Source: Fictibacillus barbaricus (GTDB taxonomy: Bacteria > Bacillota > Bacilli > Bacillales > Fictibacillaceae). Taken from it: DNA of 64,000 bases. Location: positions 620,001 to 684,000 of the forward strand of contig NZ_BMCE01000001.1 in NCBI RefSeq assembly GCF_014635025.1. Direction: 5' to 3'. This document shows positions 9,059 through 17,435 of the stretch, in pieces (the first letter of the stretch is position 1; each line of letters starts with the position of its first letter). The notes under the pieces are model-generated. The model ran no database searches, was not told where the DNA came from, and saw only the letters and a program-made list of their open reading frames with translations. A program made the position numbers and the translations under genes.

Positions 9059-10216
9059 TCACTGCACTTTTACATGGGCTTTTTTGAAAAGTTCTTCAGT
9101 CATTGTAAATGGTTGTTCTTTTACAACAACCTCTCCATTCTCCTTAACCACTTCTAAAGTTACTCTAAACTTTGTGCCCACTGGAAGAATTTCGTCATCT
9201 TCATAGTTGATCCAATCTAGATCCCAATATCCCCAAACGATGTTCATATGATAAGCGGAACTCCAGTCACGATACCACCAATTGAATTTACTGATCAGAT
9301 GACCGGCATGATGACTGTTAAAATAACCATATACTTCGTCACCATAAACGTTCTTCAAAGATTGATAGGAGGGATATTGTTCAGCATCTGCAATCCAAAG
9401 TGTCATAGATTCTCCCTCAAGGTTCGTATAAATTTTCATAGGGAAACCTAAAGAATAGCTACCCATTGATATATAAAAAGCTTCGTTATCACCTGATTCT
9501 CTATCCTGGATTAAATTCTGAAGAAGTGAATGATGGGCAAGAAGTATATTTTTTTGCTTTGAGTTTCTAACTTTATTTATACAAGTTAGTGCATTCCCCA
9601 ATTGCCGTTTTGCCTCTGTCGGATTCTTATAAGTATCCTTTTCAGCTAGTTCTAAATCTTTTCTAGCGTTTAGCAAGTAGTATACATCATCCCGAGTTTT
9701 CTTAATTGGGACAAGATATCTCGTTTTAAACTCATCCTGTATCAGCTTGCCGTATACCTTATCATAATTTTGCTGCAATAAGCTCAGCTTGTAGTTAAAA
9801 TAGTTATAATCTCTTATACCATACCACTTACTATCATTCAGATAAGTATCTAAATAATCTTTCTGAAAATTTTTTAGAATAGGGTAAGTTTTCACAGCAT
9901 TATTATAGGCATTACCATTTTTCACAACCTTCTGATACCCCGCCACTCGAGTAAGCAGCTGAGTTTTTCTCTCGGAGCTAGGGAGGGAATCAACCATACT
10001 TTTAGCTTTTCCGACTTCATACCGGGCATTGTGGTAAGGGGTTCCGATTTGTGTTACGTAATCCAAGTTTTTTGTGTATTTCTCATGGAGTATAGTACTG
10101 GCTTTTTCTGCGATGTTCACTTGTTTTTCTGTTTCCGAAAGGGTTGCAGCATCTGCCGTGTGCGGCATTATATACAGCAAGCCTCCAACTAGTAACGAAC
10201 TGATCAACTTTTTCAA
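9059..10216 (-). CDS. Secreted SbsC-like helical protein with C-terminal beta domain
   Basis: This 385-residue protein starts with TTG, 10 nt after AAGGAG. It has a signal peptide of 23 residues (ending TADA). Residues 25-240 are predicted mainly helical from the Lys/Leu/Ala spacing. They resemble the helical wall-polymer-binding region of the Geobacillus S-layer protein SbsC, as I recall that family. The last 130 residues are rich in Trp and Tyr and look like a beta sandwich. The segment TPYHNARYEVGKAKSMV...ERKTQL is clearly related to APYDKARTEYAHAIGMV...ERKTRL in the protein at 20671-21390, so the window holds two paralogues. A surface-binding role is inferred. Confidence 0.6.
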   Translation of the reverse strand: MKKLISSLLVGGLLYIMPHTADAATLSETEKQVNIAEKASTILHEKYTKNLDYVTQIGTPYHNARYEVGKAKSMVDSLPSSERKTQLLTRVAGYQKVVKNGNAYNNAVKTYPILKNFQKDYLDTYLNDSKWYGIRDYNYFNYKLSLLQQNYDKVYGKLIQDEFKTRYLVPIKKTRDDVYYLLNARKDLELAEKDTYKNPTEAKRQLGNALTCINKVRNSKQKNILLAHHSLLQNLIQDRESGDNEAFYISMGSYSLGFPMKIYTNLEGESMTLWIADAEQYPSYQSLKNVYGDEVYGYFNSHHAGHLISKFNWWYRDWSSAYHMNIVWGYWDLDWINYEDDEILPVGTKFRVTLEVVKENGEVVVKEQPFTMTEELFKKAHVKVQ

Positions 10217-10508
10217 GGTTACTAATCTCCTTTATCGACGGTTTATGGAACAGAATTATTTTACCATAATTATGAAATTTAAGGTAAATAAATGTCAATA
10301 TAATTCGAGGTTAATAGTAATAGGCCATGTAAAAAAGTTCAAAAGATAAAGGAAGTACTGAAAAATTTAGTTTTAATTGTACAAGAAGTCTTGATGCAAC
10401 TTTAAAGTCCTGCTGTCTGTTAAGAGGACATTATTTTATTTTTTCATTGAACATAATGGTAATTTTTATAATACTTAAAATATCCCATTCCACAATAGGG
10501 GGTAACTT

Positions 10509-10871
10509 TTGAAATGGTCTAATTTATTAAGTTCATTGATTATAGGAATTTCTATAGTATCAGCAGCTTTTATCCTAAAAGGTCCGATCACAGCATCCTT
10601 AAATAAAATAAAAGCTGACGAAGAACCAATTATCCAGTTACATACCGTACCTCATACGGAGTTAATGAGTATCAAACAGCTTTCTGACTATCTTCAAATT
10701 AGTGAAAAATCCATTGAGAGTATTATGGGTCAAGATGATTTTAATAAGAGTAAGATGAGTGATTATGACACGTATCAGTTTATTCCTTATCTTATATTAG
10801 ATGATCAATACAAATTTCTAAAATCTGAAATTGACAAGTGGTTAAAGTATAAAAACGAGATGAATTTCTAA
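10509..10871 (+). CDS. Membrane-anchored protein with an excisionase-like (HTH_17-type) domain
   Basis: This 120-residue protein starts with TTG after AGGGGG. Residues 4-23 form one hydrophobic segment. The rest contains LMSIKQLSDYLQISEKSI and, after an insert, FIPYLILDDQYKFLKSEIDKWL. That is the arrangement of the small winged-helix domains found in excisionases (the MerR-like HTH_17 type). Positive charges are more frequent after the membrane segment than before it, so the domain may face the cytoplasm, but the topology is uncertain. Whether it still binds DNA is not known. It stands alone, 163 bp before the DUF4184 gene. Confidence 0.6.
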   Translation: MKWSNLLSSLIIGISIVSAAFILKGPITASLNKIKADEEPIIQLHTVPHTELMSIKQLSDYLQISEKSIESIMGQDDFNKSKMSDYDTYQFIPYLILDDQYKFLKSEIDKWLKYKNEMNF

Positions 10872-11034
10872 ATAAATGATAAACCTATGCATGATTCAAA
10901 AAAGTATAATTCATCTGACCTCGATCACCCAGAAAGTAAGATACGTTGCAGGATTATTAAAAGACCTTTTCCATGAGTCAAGAATTTTGAAGGATCTTAT
11001 TTATAGACAGGTATTAAAAATAGGAGCGTTTAGC

Positions 11035-11799
11035 ATGCCACTAACTTTTGCTCATCCAGCAGCCATCTTGCCATTTTCGCGAAAAAGTCAGTTCATTAAT
11101 TTTTCTGCTATGGTTTTGGGGAGTATGGCTCCTGACTTTGAATATTTTTTAAGGGGGAAGCCTCTGGGAGAGTTTGGACATACTCTGTCCGGATTTATGC
11201 TCTTAAACCTTCCCTTGGTTGCTGTGATTTACTTTATCTATCATATCTTTATCCATCAAGTCTTAACACATCATTTACCCCTTTATCTACAAGATGGTTA
11301 CTATCCAAAAAGAGAGAATCCTAATAACTTTTTAAGAGTCCTCGTTTTCTGTTATTCAGCTTTAATAGGGATGGTCACTCATGTAGTATGGGATTCTTTT
11401 ACTCATGTAGATGGCTATATGGTTATGAATTACTCTATCTTCACTAACACTTATCATGTGTATGAATTTAAGGTGCCACTATATAAACTTTTACAGCATG
11501 GCAGTACTGTAGCAGGGTTAATGATGATCTTTATTTATATGTATGTTCGAGCATTGTCCACAAAGAATAATCTATCTAAAGTATCGCTAAAGCAAAAAAC
11601 TACTTTTTGGTTTACAATTCTGTCTTTAACCATAACTTTTATGTTTCTCTGGAACATTGTTGATTACGTATCAATCTTTAAGTACGGAATATTAGTTGTT
11701 AGAATAATAGATTCTTTTTTTATAAGTCTATTTATCGTTTCTATCGTTTTTAAAAACAATGTGCAAAACAGCAAAAATTTAATCAAGCAAAGCTTCTAG
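11035..11799 (+). CDS. DUF4184 family integral membrane protein
   Basis: The chosen ATG gives 254 residues starting MPLTFAHPAAILPF. It has TAGGAGCG just upstream and begins with the family's usual N-terminus. A longer frame from 10876 adds 53 residues with no ribosome site and no family match. Conserved-looking features are MAPDFEYFLRG, GEFGHTLSG and MVTHVVWDSFTH, with histidine and aspartate residues near membrane segments; about six hydrophobic helices follow. The family has no established function. The Asp/His pattern could hold a metal, but that is only a guess. Confidence 0.8.
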   Translation: MPLTFAHPAAILPFSRKSQFINFSAMVLGSMAPDFEYFLRGKPLGEFGHTLSGFMLLNLPLVAVIYFIYHIFIHQVLTHHLPLYLQDGYYPKRENPNNFLRVLVFCYSALIGMVTHVVWDSFTHVDGYMVMNYSIFTNTYHVYEFKVPLYKLLQHGSTVAGLMMIFIYMYVRALSTKNNLSKVSLKQKTTFWFTILSLTITFMFLWNIVDYVSIFKYGILVVRIIDSFFISLFIVSIVFKNNVQNSKNLIKQSF

Positions 11800-11878
11800 C
11801 ATAAACAGAGGTCTTTTCTTTTTATTAGGAAAGAAATCTTGTTATGAACTACACGATGAGTACCTAATACAGCGAGAC

Positions 11879-12118
11879 TTACGCGTAGACAGCACCAAGT
11901 GTTCCAAGAACAGCCGTCACGAAACAAATCAGAAATAGGAGAATTCTTTTAATAAATGTTGGTGAGACCTCATATGAAAATTTGAACAATATTTCTACAA
12001 GGTTTGAAGCAAGAGGGAAACTAATCTTTTCAATTTCTTCTTTCTTTCCTGTAATGGACTGCCACATTCCAATATATCCAGCTAGAGCTATTATGAGTAA
12101 GATTAAATTTATCCACAT
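11879..12118 (-). CDS. Small membrane protein of unknown function (79 aa)
   Basis: On the minus strand AGGAGA precedes the ATG. The 79-residue product has hydrophobic segments at about 3-20 and 58-77 joined by a charged loop (TGKKEEIEK). I do not recognise a family. The ribosome site and the two-helix layout make it likely to be real. Confidence 0.55.
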   Translation of the reverse strand: MWINLILLIIALAGYIGMWQSITGKKEEIEKISFPLASNLVEILFKFSYEVSPTFIKRILLFLICFVTAVLGTLGAVYA

Positions 12119-12177
12119 GTTTTATGTCTCCTGTATTTTTAGTTGTAAAAATATGATCAGAACGGGAGTACCGAATA

Positions 12178-12336
12178 ATGAAAAGTAGCAGAAGAACCTA
12201 TGTTTTACTCCTAATTGTACTCTTTTTATTGACTGCATGCAGATTTATCTTTAACGAGTTATCATCTTATCTAGATCTAGCTTTTATAATCGCTGTCTTA
12301 ATTCTAGTACCTGTGTCAAAACGAATGAAAAGCTAA
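12178..12336 (+). CDS. 52-residue membrane or lipoprotein-like peptide
   Basis: ATG at 12178 lies 10 nt after GGGAG. The frame runs 52 codons to TAA at 12334-12336 and is followed by a strong terminator. The sequence starts MKSSRRTYVLLLIV and has a possible lipobox LTAC at residues 18-21. A second hydrophobic segment covers about 33-46 and the tail is basic (SKRMKS). It could be a small lipoprotein or a two-helix membrane peptide. The family is not recognised. Confidence 0.5.
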   Translation: MKSSRRTYVLLLIVLFLLTACRFIFNELSSYLDLAFIIAVLILVPVSKRMKS

Positions 12337-12350
12337 ATGGAGCAACAAGT

Positions 12351-12377
12351 AAACCCAGCGGAAGTCCGCTGGGTTTT
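12351..12377. terminator. Bidirectional terminator
   Basis: AAACCCAGCGGA and TCCGCTGGGTTT form a perfect 12-bp stem with a very short loop. It serves the 52-residue ORF on the plus strand and the C39-like gene on the minus strand. Confidence 0.75.
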
Positions 12378-12388
12378 ATATCTCGTTT

Positions 12389-13294
12389 TTAATTATAACT
12401 AATCGCTTGTTTCCCCATTTGCTCCCATGCTGCTACAAAATCAGTTAACCTCAGTTTTCTGTTCTTCTGATTTGAGAGTGGGTCATTGAAGTAAATGTAA
12501 CCTCCGCTATAGCCAGTTACGAGGACAGAATGCTCACGGTATGTAACCTTGATTGGTCCTTGTGGCGTGTAGAAGTAAGTGAACTGGGATTCTGGAAGCT
12601 TTGTAAACCATGAGTTTGCGATTACCCATACTGGTTTTCTTTTATCCAGCTGTTTCTTAACTTCTGTAAAAGATAGTCCGGACAAATTTACGATTCTATC
12701 TCCAAGGTATTGTCTAGCTAAACTTTCGACTGGCTTATGATAAACGCCGTATCCAGGTTTGCTATATGTATACATGTTACCAACAAAGCCTACGTTGGGG
12801 TTGCCGAAATACACTTTTCCGTCTACTTTACGATAGGGAGTAGGATCTTCTTTTACTTCATATGCAAGCGTCATCTTGCTTACCTTTTTACCTGCATAGT
12901 TAAGCATCATCGCAAGACTTGTTACTTCGCATCCTCTTGGAAGTTCGGGCATTTGAGAAATTAGAGGTGCGTTAATAGGAGAGAATGTGGGAGCTGTTGA
13001 AGTAATCAGCCAGCTTGCGATCCATCCTTTTTGTCCATTAGGTAAAGTTACGTGATACCATACTTCTTTTTTGCTATTATACGCATATTCAAAAGCTTGA
13101 AGTTTTGTGCCGTAATTCACCTGTGCTACTATTGCATAGTTTGTTCCGGTGCCAGAACGAATGTTTACGACATCTCCTTTTACATAGTACGTTTTATTAA
13201 TAGGGGCAGCTGCTGATGCGTCAGACGGATGTGTAAAAGCAACAGCAGTCAAAACCAGACAAAACAAGATTAGACTTTTTAAAACTAACTTCAT
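12389..13294 (-). CDS. Secreted SH3b plus C39-like cysteine peptidase
   Basis: This 301-residue protein has a signal peptide of about 28 residues (ending DASA). A bacterial SH3 domain (about 35-98, VVNIRSGTGTNY... GWIASWLI) is followed by a papain-fold C39-like domain. The nucleophile is likely the Cys in PRGCEVTSLAMML, with His in REHSVLVTGY and Asp in YFNDPLS. Proteins of this type are annotated as C39 family peptidases of unknown substrate. The SH3b domain suggests wall binding. Confidence 0.8.
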   Translation of the reverse strand: MKLVLKSLILFCLVLTAVAFTHPSDASAAAPINKTYYVKGDVVNIRSGTGTNYAIVAQVNYGTKLQAFEYAYNSKKEVWYHVTLPNGQKGWIASWLITSTAPTFSPINAPLISQMPELPRGCEVTSLAMMLNYAGKKVSKMTLAYEVKEDPTPYRKVDGKVYFGNPNVGFVGNMYTYSKPGYGVYHKPVESLARQYLGDRIVNLSGLSFTEVKKQLDKRKPVWVIANSWFTKLPESQFTYFYTPQGPIKVTYREHSVLVTGYSGGYIYFNDPLSNQKNRKLRLTDFVAAWEQMGKQAISYN

Positions 13295-13411
13295 TATTTT
13301 CCTCCCAAAAGATATTACGATATTTTTCTCTTTTATATCGTATAATTAGACATTTTTTTCTTCAATAGGGAATGGTATTTATATTTTGAGATAATATCCA
13401 AAACATAGAAA

Positions 13412-13438
13412 AAGGACAGGAAAATATTCCTGTCCTAT
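13412..13438 (-). terminator. Terminator of the sugar transferase gene
   Basis: AGGACAGG (13413-13420) pairs with CCTGTCCT (13429-13436). On the minus strand TTTTTC follows. Confidence 0.8.
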
Positions 13439-13442
13439 AGTG

Positions 13443-14792
13443 CTACATTTGTATAGTTTTTGTTTCTTTCGCCGGTTTTGTTGCGCCACCTTCTGCTTTT
13501 GTTTTGTCCAGTACAACATTAATTGTACGAAGCAGAATCACTAGATCCATCCAGAATGAATAGTTTCTAATATAATATAAATCAAAACGCAGCTTGTTTT
13601 CTACGTCAGTTGTATATTTACCCATGATTTGAGCGTAACCTGTAATTCCAGGCTTAACGGTATTGCGGTATTGGTAAGACTTGTTGCTTTTCGTAAATTG
13701 CTGAATGAAAAATTCACGTTCAGGACGCGGTCCGATAATGGACATATGCCCAGCTAAAACGTTGATTAGCTGTGGAAGTTCGTCAATACGTGTTGCACGG
13801 AGGAACTTACCAGCCTTCGTTATACGGTTATCGTTCTGTTCAGCAAGCGTAGACCCTGTTAAAGCTTCAGCATTCATAACCATGGAACGGAACTTGTAGA
13901 TCATGAACGGACGATTATGTCTTCCCGCTCTTTCTTGTTTGTAGAAGATCGTACCTTTTGGTTCCTCGATCTTAATTGCAATAGCTGCGATTAAGAATAG
14001 AGGAGAGAGAACAATCAGCATAATGAGTGACAATACAATGTCAAACACTCGTTTAACTAAAAGCTGATCGATTGAAAGTCCGAAAGGTTTAACGCCAACA
14101 ATCATCGTATCATCAAGTGATGTGATAACTGATTTTGAAACAAGCAAATCATAAAGTGATGGTACAACATAGACAAGCTTTTCATTTTTCATGGAATAAA
14201 AGATAAGTTTGGATTTTGTATCCTCTGGACAATCTGGACCAATCATTAAGCAATCGGCTGAAACAAGAGCTTCAGCTACTTCATCAAATGATGAATCTGG
14301 GCTGATTGTTTTTACTGACATGCTGCTTAAAGAAGGGTACAGATATTTTAACTCATCTGTTGCTTCTCTTGTTACGAATAGTACTGTCCCTTCATTCGTT
14401 TTACGTGATGTGTTTACTAAGATCAATTTAAACGAGATTAATAGAACAATAGATAAAAAGTATGCCAGCAAAATGACGGAACGCGGTAAAGCGAACGCAC
14501 GGAACATGAACGATGCTGACATCGTAAAGAACATTATAAAGGTTGTTACGATAAAAATATTGCTGTATATATCCCAGATGGTTTTACGGTGAAACGAGTA
14601 CATTTCATACGCCGCTAAGAAGAATAAGCTTACAACCAGGATCCAAGGCAGGACTTCTAACGATGCGTCCCAGTTTCGTACCTCTAGGTCAGGTCTTCTT
14701 AGGAAGAGGGCTATAAAATACGAAAGGGTGATGAGAACAAGATCTGTTAAAAGAACTGTTATCTTTTGTGTTGGTGTTTCAATTTTATTCAT
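13443..14792 (-). CDS. Polyprenyl-phosphate glycosyl-1-phosphate transferase (exopolysaccharide priming enzyme)
   Basis: This 449-residue protein has about four N-terminal membrane helices, a central nucleotide-binding-like domain (about 140-240) and a final membrane helix. The C-terminal bacterial sugar transferase domain shows FYKQERAGRHNRPFMIYKFRSM, ATRIDELPQLINVL and SIIGPRPERE. It starts a repeat unit by moving a sugar-1-phosphate from a UDP-sugar to undecaprenyl phosphate at the inner membrane face. Unlike the short enzyme at 40363-41037, it has the full N-terminal membrane part of the WbaP/CpsE class. It stands alone on the minus strand; which assembly line it feeds is unknown. Confidence 0.88.
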   Translation of the reverse strand: MNKIETPTQKITVLLTDLVLITLSYFIALFLRRPDLEVRNWDASLEVLPWILVVSLFFLAAYEMYSFHRKTIWDIYSNIFIVTTFIMFFTMSASFMFRAFALPRSVILLAYFLSIVLLISFKLILVNTSRKTNEGTVLFVTREATDELKYLYPSLSSMSVKTISPDSSFDEVAEALVSADCLMIGPDCPEDTKSKLIFYSMKNEKLVYVVPSLYDLLVSKSVITSLDDTMIVGVKPFGLSIDQLLVKRVFDIVLSLIMLIVLSPLFLIAAIAIKIEEPKGTIFYKQERAGRHNRPFMIYKFRSMVMNAEALTGSTLAEQNDNRITKAGKFLRATRIDELPQLINVLAGHMSIIGPRPEREFFIQQFTKSNKSYQYRNTVKPGITGYAQIMGKYTTDVENKLRFDLYYIRNYSFWMDLVILLRTINVVLDKTKAEGGATKPAKETKTIQM

Positions 14793-15048
14793 TCATTAAT
14801 TTCTCCTATCTTGAAAACTATGTTCTGTGAGAAATGCATTGACATGTTGAAAAAATTACTATATACAATGTAACGCTTAACCCCTTAAAAAACAAGTGAA
14901 CATATGTTTATTCTCGACAAATTTTATAATTCCCGGTCTCTCATTTAAGAAACCTGTAGAAGCATGTTAGTAACAGTTTAAAGTATTCTTTCGAAAAAGT
15001 ACGAAATATGAATAAAATTACAAAATCTTAGAGAAAGCAGTCATTAAA

Positions 15049-15278
15049 ATGCGTTTCAGTCTGTTGTTTAAAAATTTGATCAAAATACTGACATCCAGAA
15101 AAATTGTAATGTTTGATCCGTCTGAAACAGCTATCATCAGAAGAATTTTATTCACCACAATATAGACGAAGCAATTGAGTTATTTTATTCAAAATCGGAA
15201 GAGCAACATGAAGACTTATTATTAAAGAGACGATTTCCATTTAGGAATCGTTACAGGCAAAGCTATAAGAAGCCTTGA
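15049..15278 (+). pseudogene. Possible frameshifted coding remnant
   Basis: Within a 775-bp gap between genes (14793-15567), one frame from ATG 15049 reads MRFSLLFKNL...DPSETAIIRRILF and stops at 15165. A second frame, picked up near 15147, reads IHHNIDEAIELFYSKSEEQ and continues to TGA at 15278. Joined by a frameshift, the two look like one charged helical protein, but no family was recognised and no ribosome site was seen. The rest of the gap appears to hold only promoters and the hairpin at 15340-15391. Confidence 0.25.
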
Positions 15279-15339
15279 ATTATCATTTAAAAAATTTAAC
15301 ATGATGTACTTTACCGTTTTTCTTTTTGATTACCAGTGA

Positions 15340-15391
15340 TGATGTAGTGATGTCCAGTCAGCAGCATTTAATGGACCTGACCTTTACATCA
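15340..15391 (+). other. Two-tier inverted repeat in a long intergenic region
   Basis: TGATGTA (15340-15346) pairs with TACATCA (15385-15391), and GTCCA (15352-15356) pairs with TGGAC (15372-15376), nested inside. No T-tract follows, so it is not a simple terminator. It could be an RNA structure or a protein site upstream of the acidic surface protein gene. Confidence 0.35.
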
Positions 15392-15567
15392 TGAGTTTTA
15401 AACAAATGTTTATTTTAAACTAAGGAATAAAGACCTAAAAAAATCTGTAAAAGCCTTATAAATAGCTGTATGTCGAAATTTGTCTATATTAAATTATATA
15501 TTATTTTATGCCTACGAATTATACTATATTAGTAAAATATAAACATATTTTGGTAGGAGGCTATTAC

Positions 15568-16596
15568 GTGAAAAAGTTGGTAGGGATATTTTTAGCATTT
15601 GTAATGGTTTTAAGTTTTTTCTCATCACCTGCATCAGCAGCAATCGACGAGACAGAACTGGATGCATATTTGCAGGAAGTTAGTGCTGAAAGAGGTTGGC
15701 CAACACTAACAGCTGATGAGTTTAACGATTATTTAAACACTTACAGCTTGCTTGAAGATGGGGTCAATGAATTTGAAACACTTGATGAAATGAAAGAATA
15801 CTTAGGAGAAGTCATCTTAGCTGACCTTAGCAATGTTGAACAGCTAAATGAAGTCTTTGAAACTGATGTGTTAAAAGTTTTGGAGGAAAACGGCGATTCT
15901 GTAGAAAACTATCTGTATATTGATGATGTTTATTTCGCTGTTGAGGAATACATAGGTTATGACTGGGAAGAAGAGGAAGAAATGTTTGATGAAGAATTCC
16001 TTGGCTTCTTAGCAGAAACTTTTGGTTTGACGGGAGAAGAAGTTGACCGTTTAGTTGCTCATCTGGAAATGCTTGATGAAGAGCTGAGTACGCCTGAAAA
16101 CGAAGCGAAACTTGAAGAAATTGCCCTTCGTATGATGGAATTTGAAGAGTTTGAGAGTGTTAGTGAATTAACTGACGACCAAGTTGCAGAACTTCTATAC
16201 CTAACAAAAGAATTAATGACTACATTGAAGCTTGATGGTGAAATCTATCTTTTAGATGCAGATGGAAATAAGACTTCTATCAGCTACAAAGAATTGATCT
16301 TTATGGAAGACCTTAAAGGGTATAGCGTTTTAGTAGAGTTATATAGCGCAGTTGATGGAGAGTTCTTGGCTGATTTTATTCTTACAGCTGATATGTTTGA
16401 TTCTGAAATCATCACAGATACAGGTAAAGAGATCAAAGAAACGCCTGTAGCTGCAAAACCTGTTAAACCTGCAAAAACAGTTAATGGGGCGAAACTTCCT
16501 AAAACAGCTGGGTTCCATGCTGAGTATATGATTCTTGGAGCAGGCATGCTTGCTCTTGGTCTATGGGTTAGACACCGCGCTATTTCAGTAAAATAG
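15568..16596 (+). CDS. Processed acidic surface protein with LPKTA sorting signal
   Basis: Started at GTG 15568, 7 nt after TAGGAGG, the product has 342 residues and a clear signal peptide (MKKLVGIFLAFVM...ASA). A longer frame from 15508 lacks a ribosome site. The mature part is very rich in Glu and Asp (for example DWEEEEEMFDEEFLGF). The C-terminus has LPKTAG, then a hydrophobic stretch and a short basic tail (RHR...K). That is a sortase signal of the LPxTA kind used by class D enzymes. The next gene is such a sortase, so covalent attachment to the wall by it is a strong inference. The family is known as processed acidic surface protein; its function is unknown. Confidence 0.82.
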   Translation: MKKLVGIFLAFVMVLSFFSSPASAAIDETELDAYLQEVSAERGWPTLTADEFNDYLNTYSLLEDGVNEFETLDEMKEYLGEVILADLSNVEQLNEVFETDVLKVLEENGDSVENYLYIDDVYFAVEEYIGYDWEEEEEMFDEEFLGFLAETFGLTGEEVDRLVAHLEMLDEELSTPENEAKLEEIALRMMEFEEFESVSELTDDQVAELLYLTKELMTTLKLDGEIYLLDADGNKTSISYKELIFMEDLKGYSVLVELYSAVDGEFLADFILTADMFDSEIITDTGKEIKETPVAAKPVKPAKTVNGAKLPKTAGFHAEYMILGAGMLALGLWVRHRAISVK

Positions 16597-16605
16597 GAAT
16601 TAATA

Positions 16606-17232
16606 ATGAAAAAAAAGCTGATTCTGCTTATCGTTTCCGTAGCATTGATTTCAGGCGGCACATGGTTTTCTTCTACCAGTATCTATCAATTAACAAAGGG
16701 TTATTTGATGTTTAAGTTTGGTTCGGAAAAAACATTTACTCAAAAGAAAGAAACGGTGCAGGCAAAAGAGAGTACAAAAGAAGTAGAGGAATCTAGCGAT
16801 CAAACTTTGTATGATGTGAGACCAAAAGTAGGAGAGCAGATGGGAGAGCTAAGAATCCCAAAGCTCGATGCTGCTTTACCCATTTATCATGGTACAAACG
16901 AAGATGAACTAGAAAAAGGTGTCGGTCATTTTGCAGATAGTGTGCTGCCAGGTGAAAAAGACAATTCCGTTCTTTCAGGACATCGTGATACGGTGTTTCG
17001 TAAACTAGGTGAAGTCGGGAAAGGGGATTTGTTAGTCGTAGAAACAACAGCAGGTACATTTACGTACAAGGTTCGAAAAGTGCGTATTGTTGATAAAGAT
17101 GACCGTTCTGTCATTGTTTCTATGCCGCGTGCTACTTTAACGGTAAGCACTTGTTACCCTTTTACGTTTGTCGGTGCAGCGCCTGAGCGTTATGTATTGG
17201 TGGCTTATTTAGTTAAAAGTGAAAAGAAATAG
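16606..17232 (+). CDS. Class D sortase
   Basis: This 208-residue transpeptidase has one N-terminal membrane anchor. The catalytic His is in LSGHRDTVFR, the catalytic Cys in TLSTCYPF and the Arg in APERYVLVAYL. It starts 9 nt after the stop of the LPKTA protein gene, so the pair is an enzyme-substrate operon. It would cut between Thr and Ala and join the acidic protein to peptidoglycan. A strong terminator follows. Confidence 0.88.
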   Translation: MKKKLILLIVSVALISGGTWFSSTSIYQLTKGYLMFKFGSEKTFTQKKETVQAKESTKEVEESSDQTLYDVRPKVGEQMGELRIPKLDAALPIYHGTNEDELEKGVGHFADSVLPGEKDNSVLSGHRDTVFRKLGEVGKGDLLVVETTAGTFTYKVRKVRIVDKDDRSVIVSMPRATLTVSTCYPFTFVGAAPERYVLVAYLVKSEKK

Positions 17233-17237
17233 TTCTA

Positions 17238-17273
17238 ATACAGCTGACTCATACGGGTCAGCTGTATTTTTTG
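17238..17273 (+). terminator. Terminator of the sortase operon
   Basis: ATACAGCTGAC (17238-17248) pairs perfectly with GTCAGCTGTAT (17257-17267). A T-rich tract follows. Confidence 0.9.
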
Positions 17274-17298
17274 TGAAATTAAGAAGGAATGAACCACT

Positions 17299-17390
17299 TA
17301 TCATGAAGAGTAAGGAAGATATCATGAATTCAGAATCAAATATCATGAAAAAAGTGATTTTATCATGAAAAATTAAAGATTTATCAGGAA
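17299..17390 (+). repeat. Array of five 9-mers TATCA[T/G]GAA at 20-21 bp period
   Basis: Copies begin at 17299, 17320, 17341, 17361 (all TATCATGAA) and 17382 (TATCAGGAA). The steps are 21, 21, 20 and 21 bp, all in the same orientation. As in the array at 2675-2784, it starts just after an intrinsic terminator. Here the T form of the 9-mer dominates; there the G form does. Confidence 0.85.
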
Positions 17391-17435
17391 TCCACAATTT
17401 CGTTCACTTCTTTATAGTTGCCGTAGGAACGAGCC

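Noticed and set aside
10876-11034. N-terminal extension of the DUF4184 protein
   Set aside because: The family starts with MPLTFAHPA, and TAGGAGCG lies just before that ATG; the extension has no family match.
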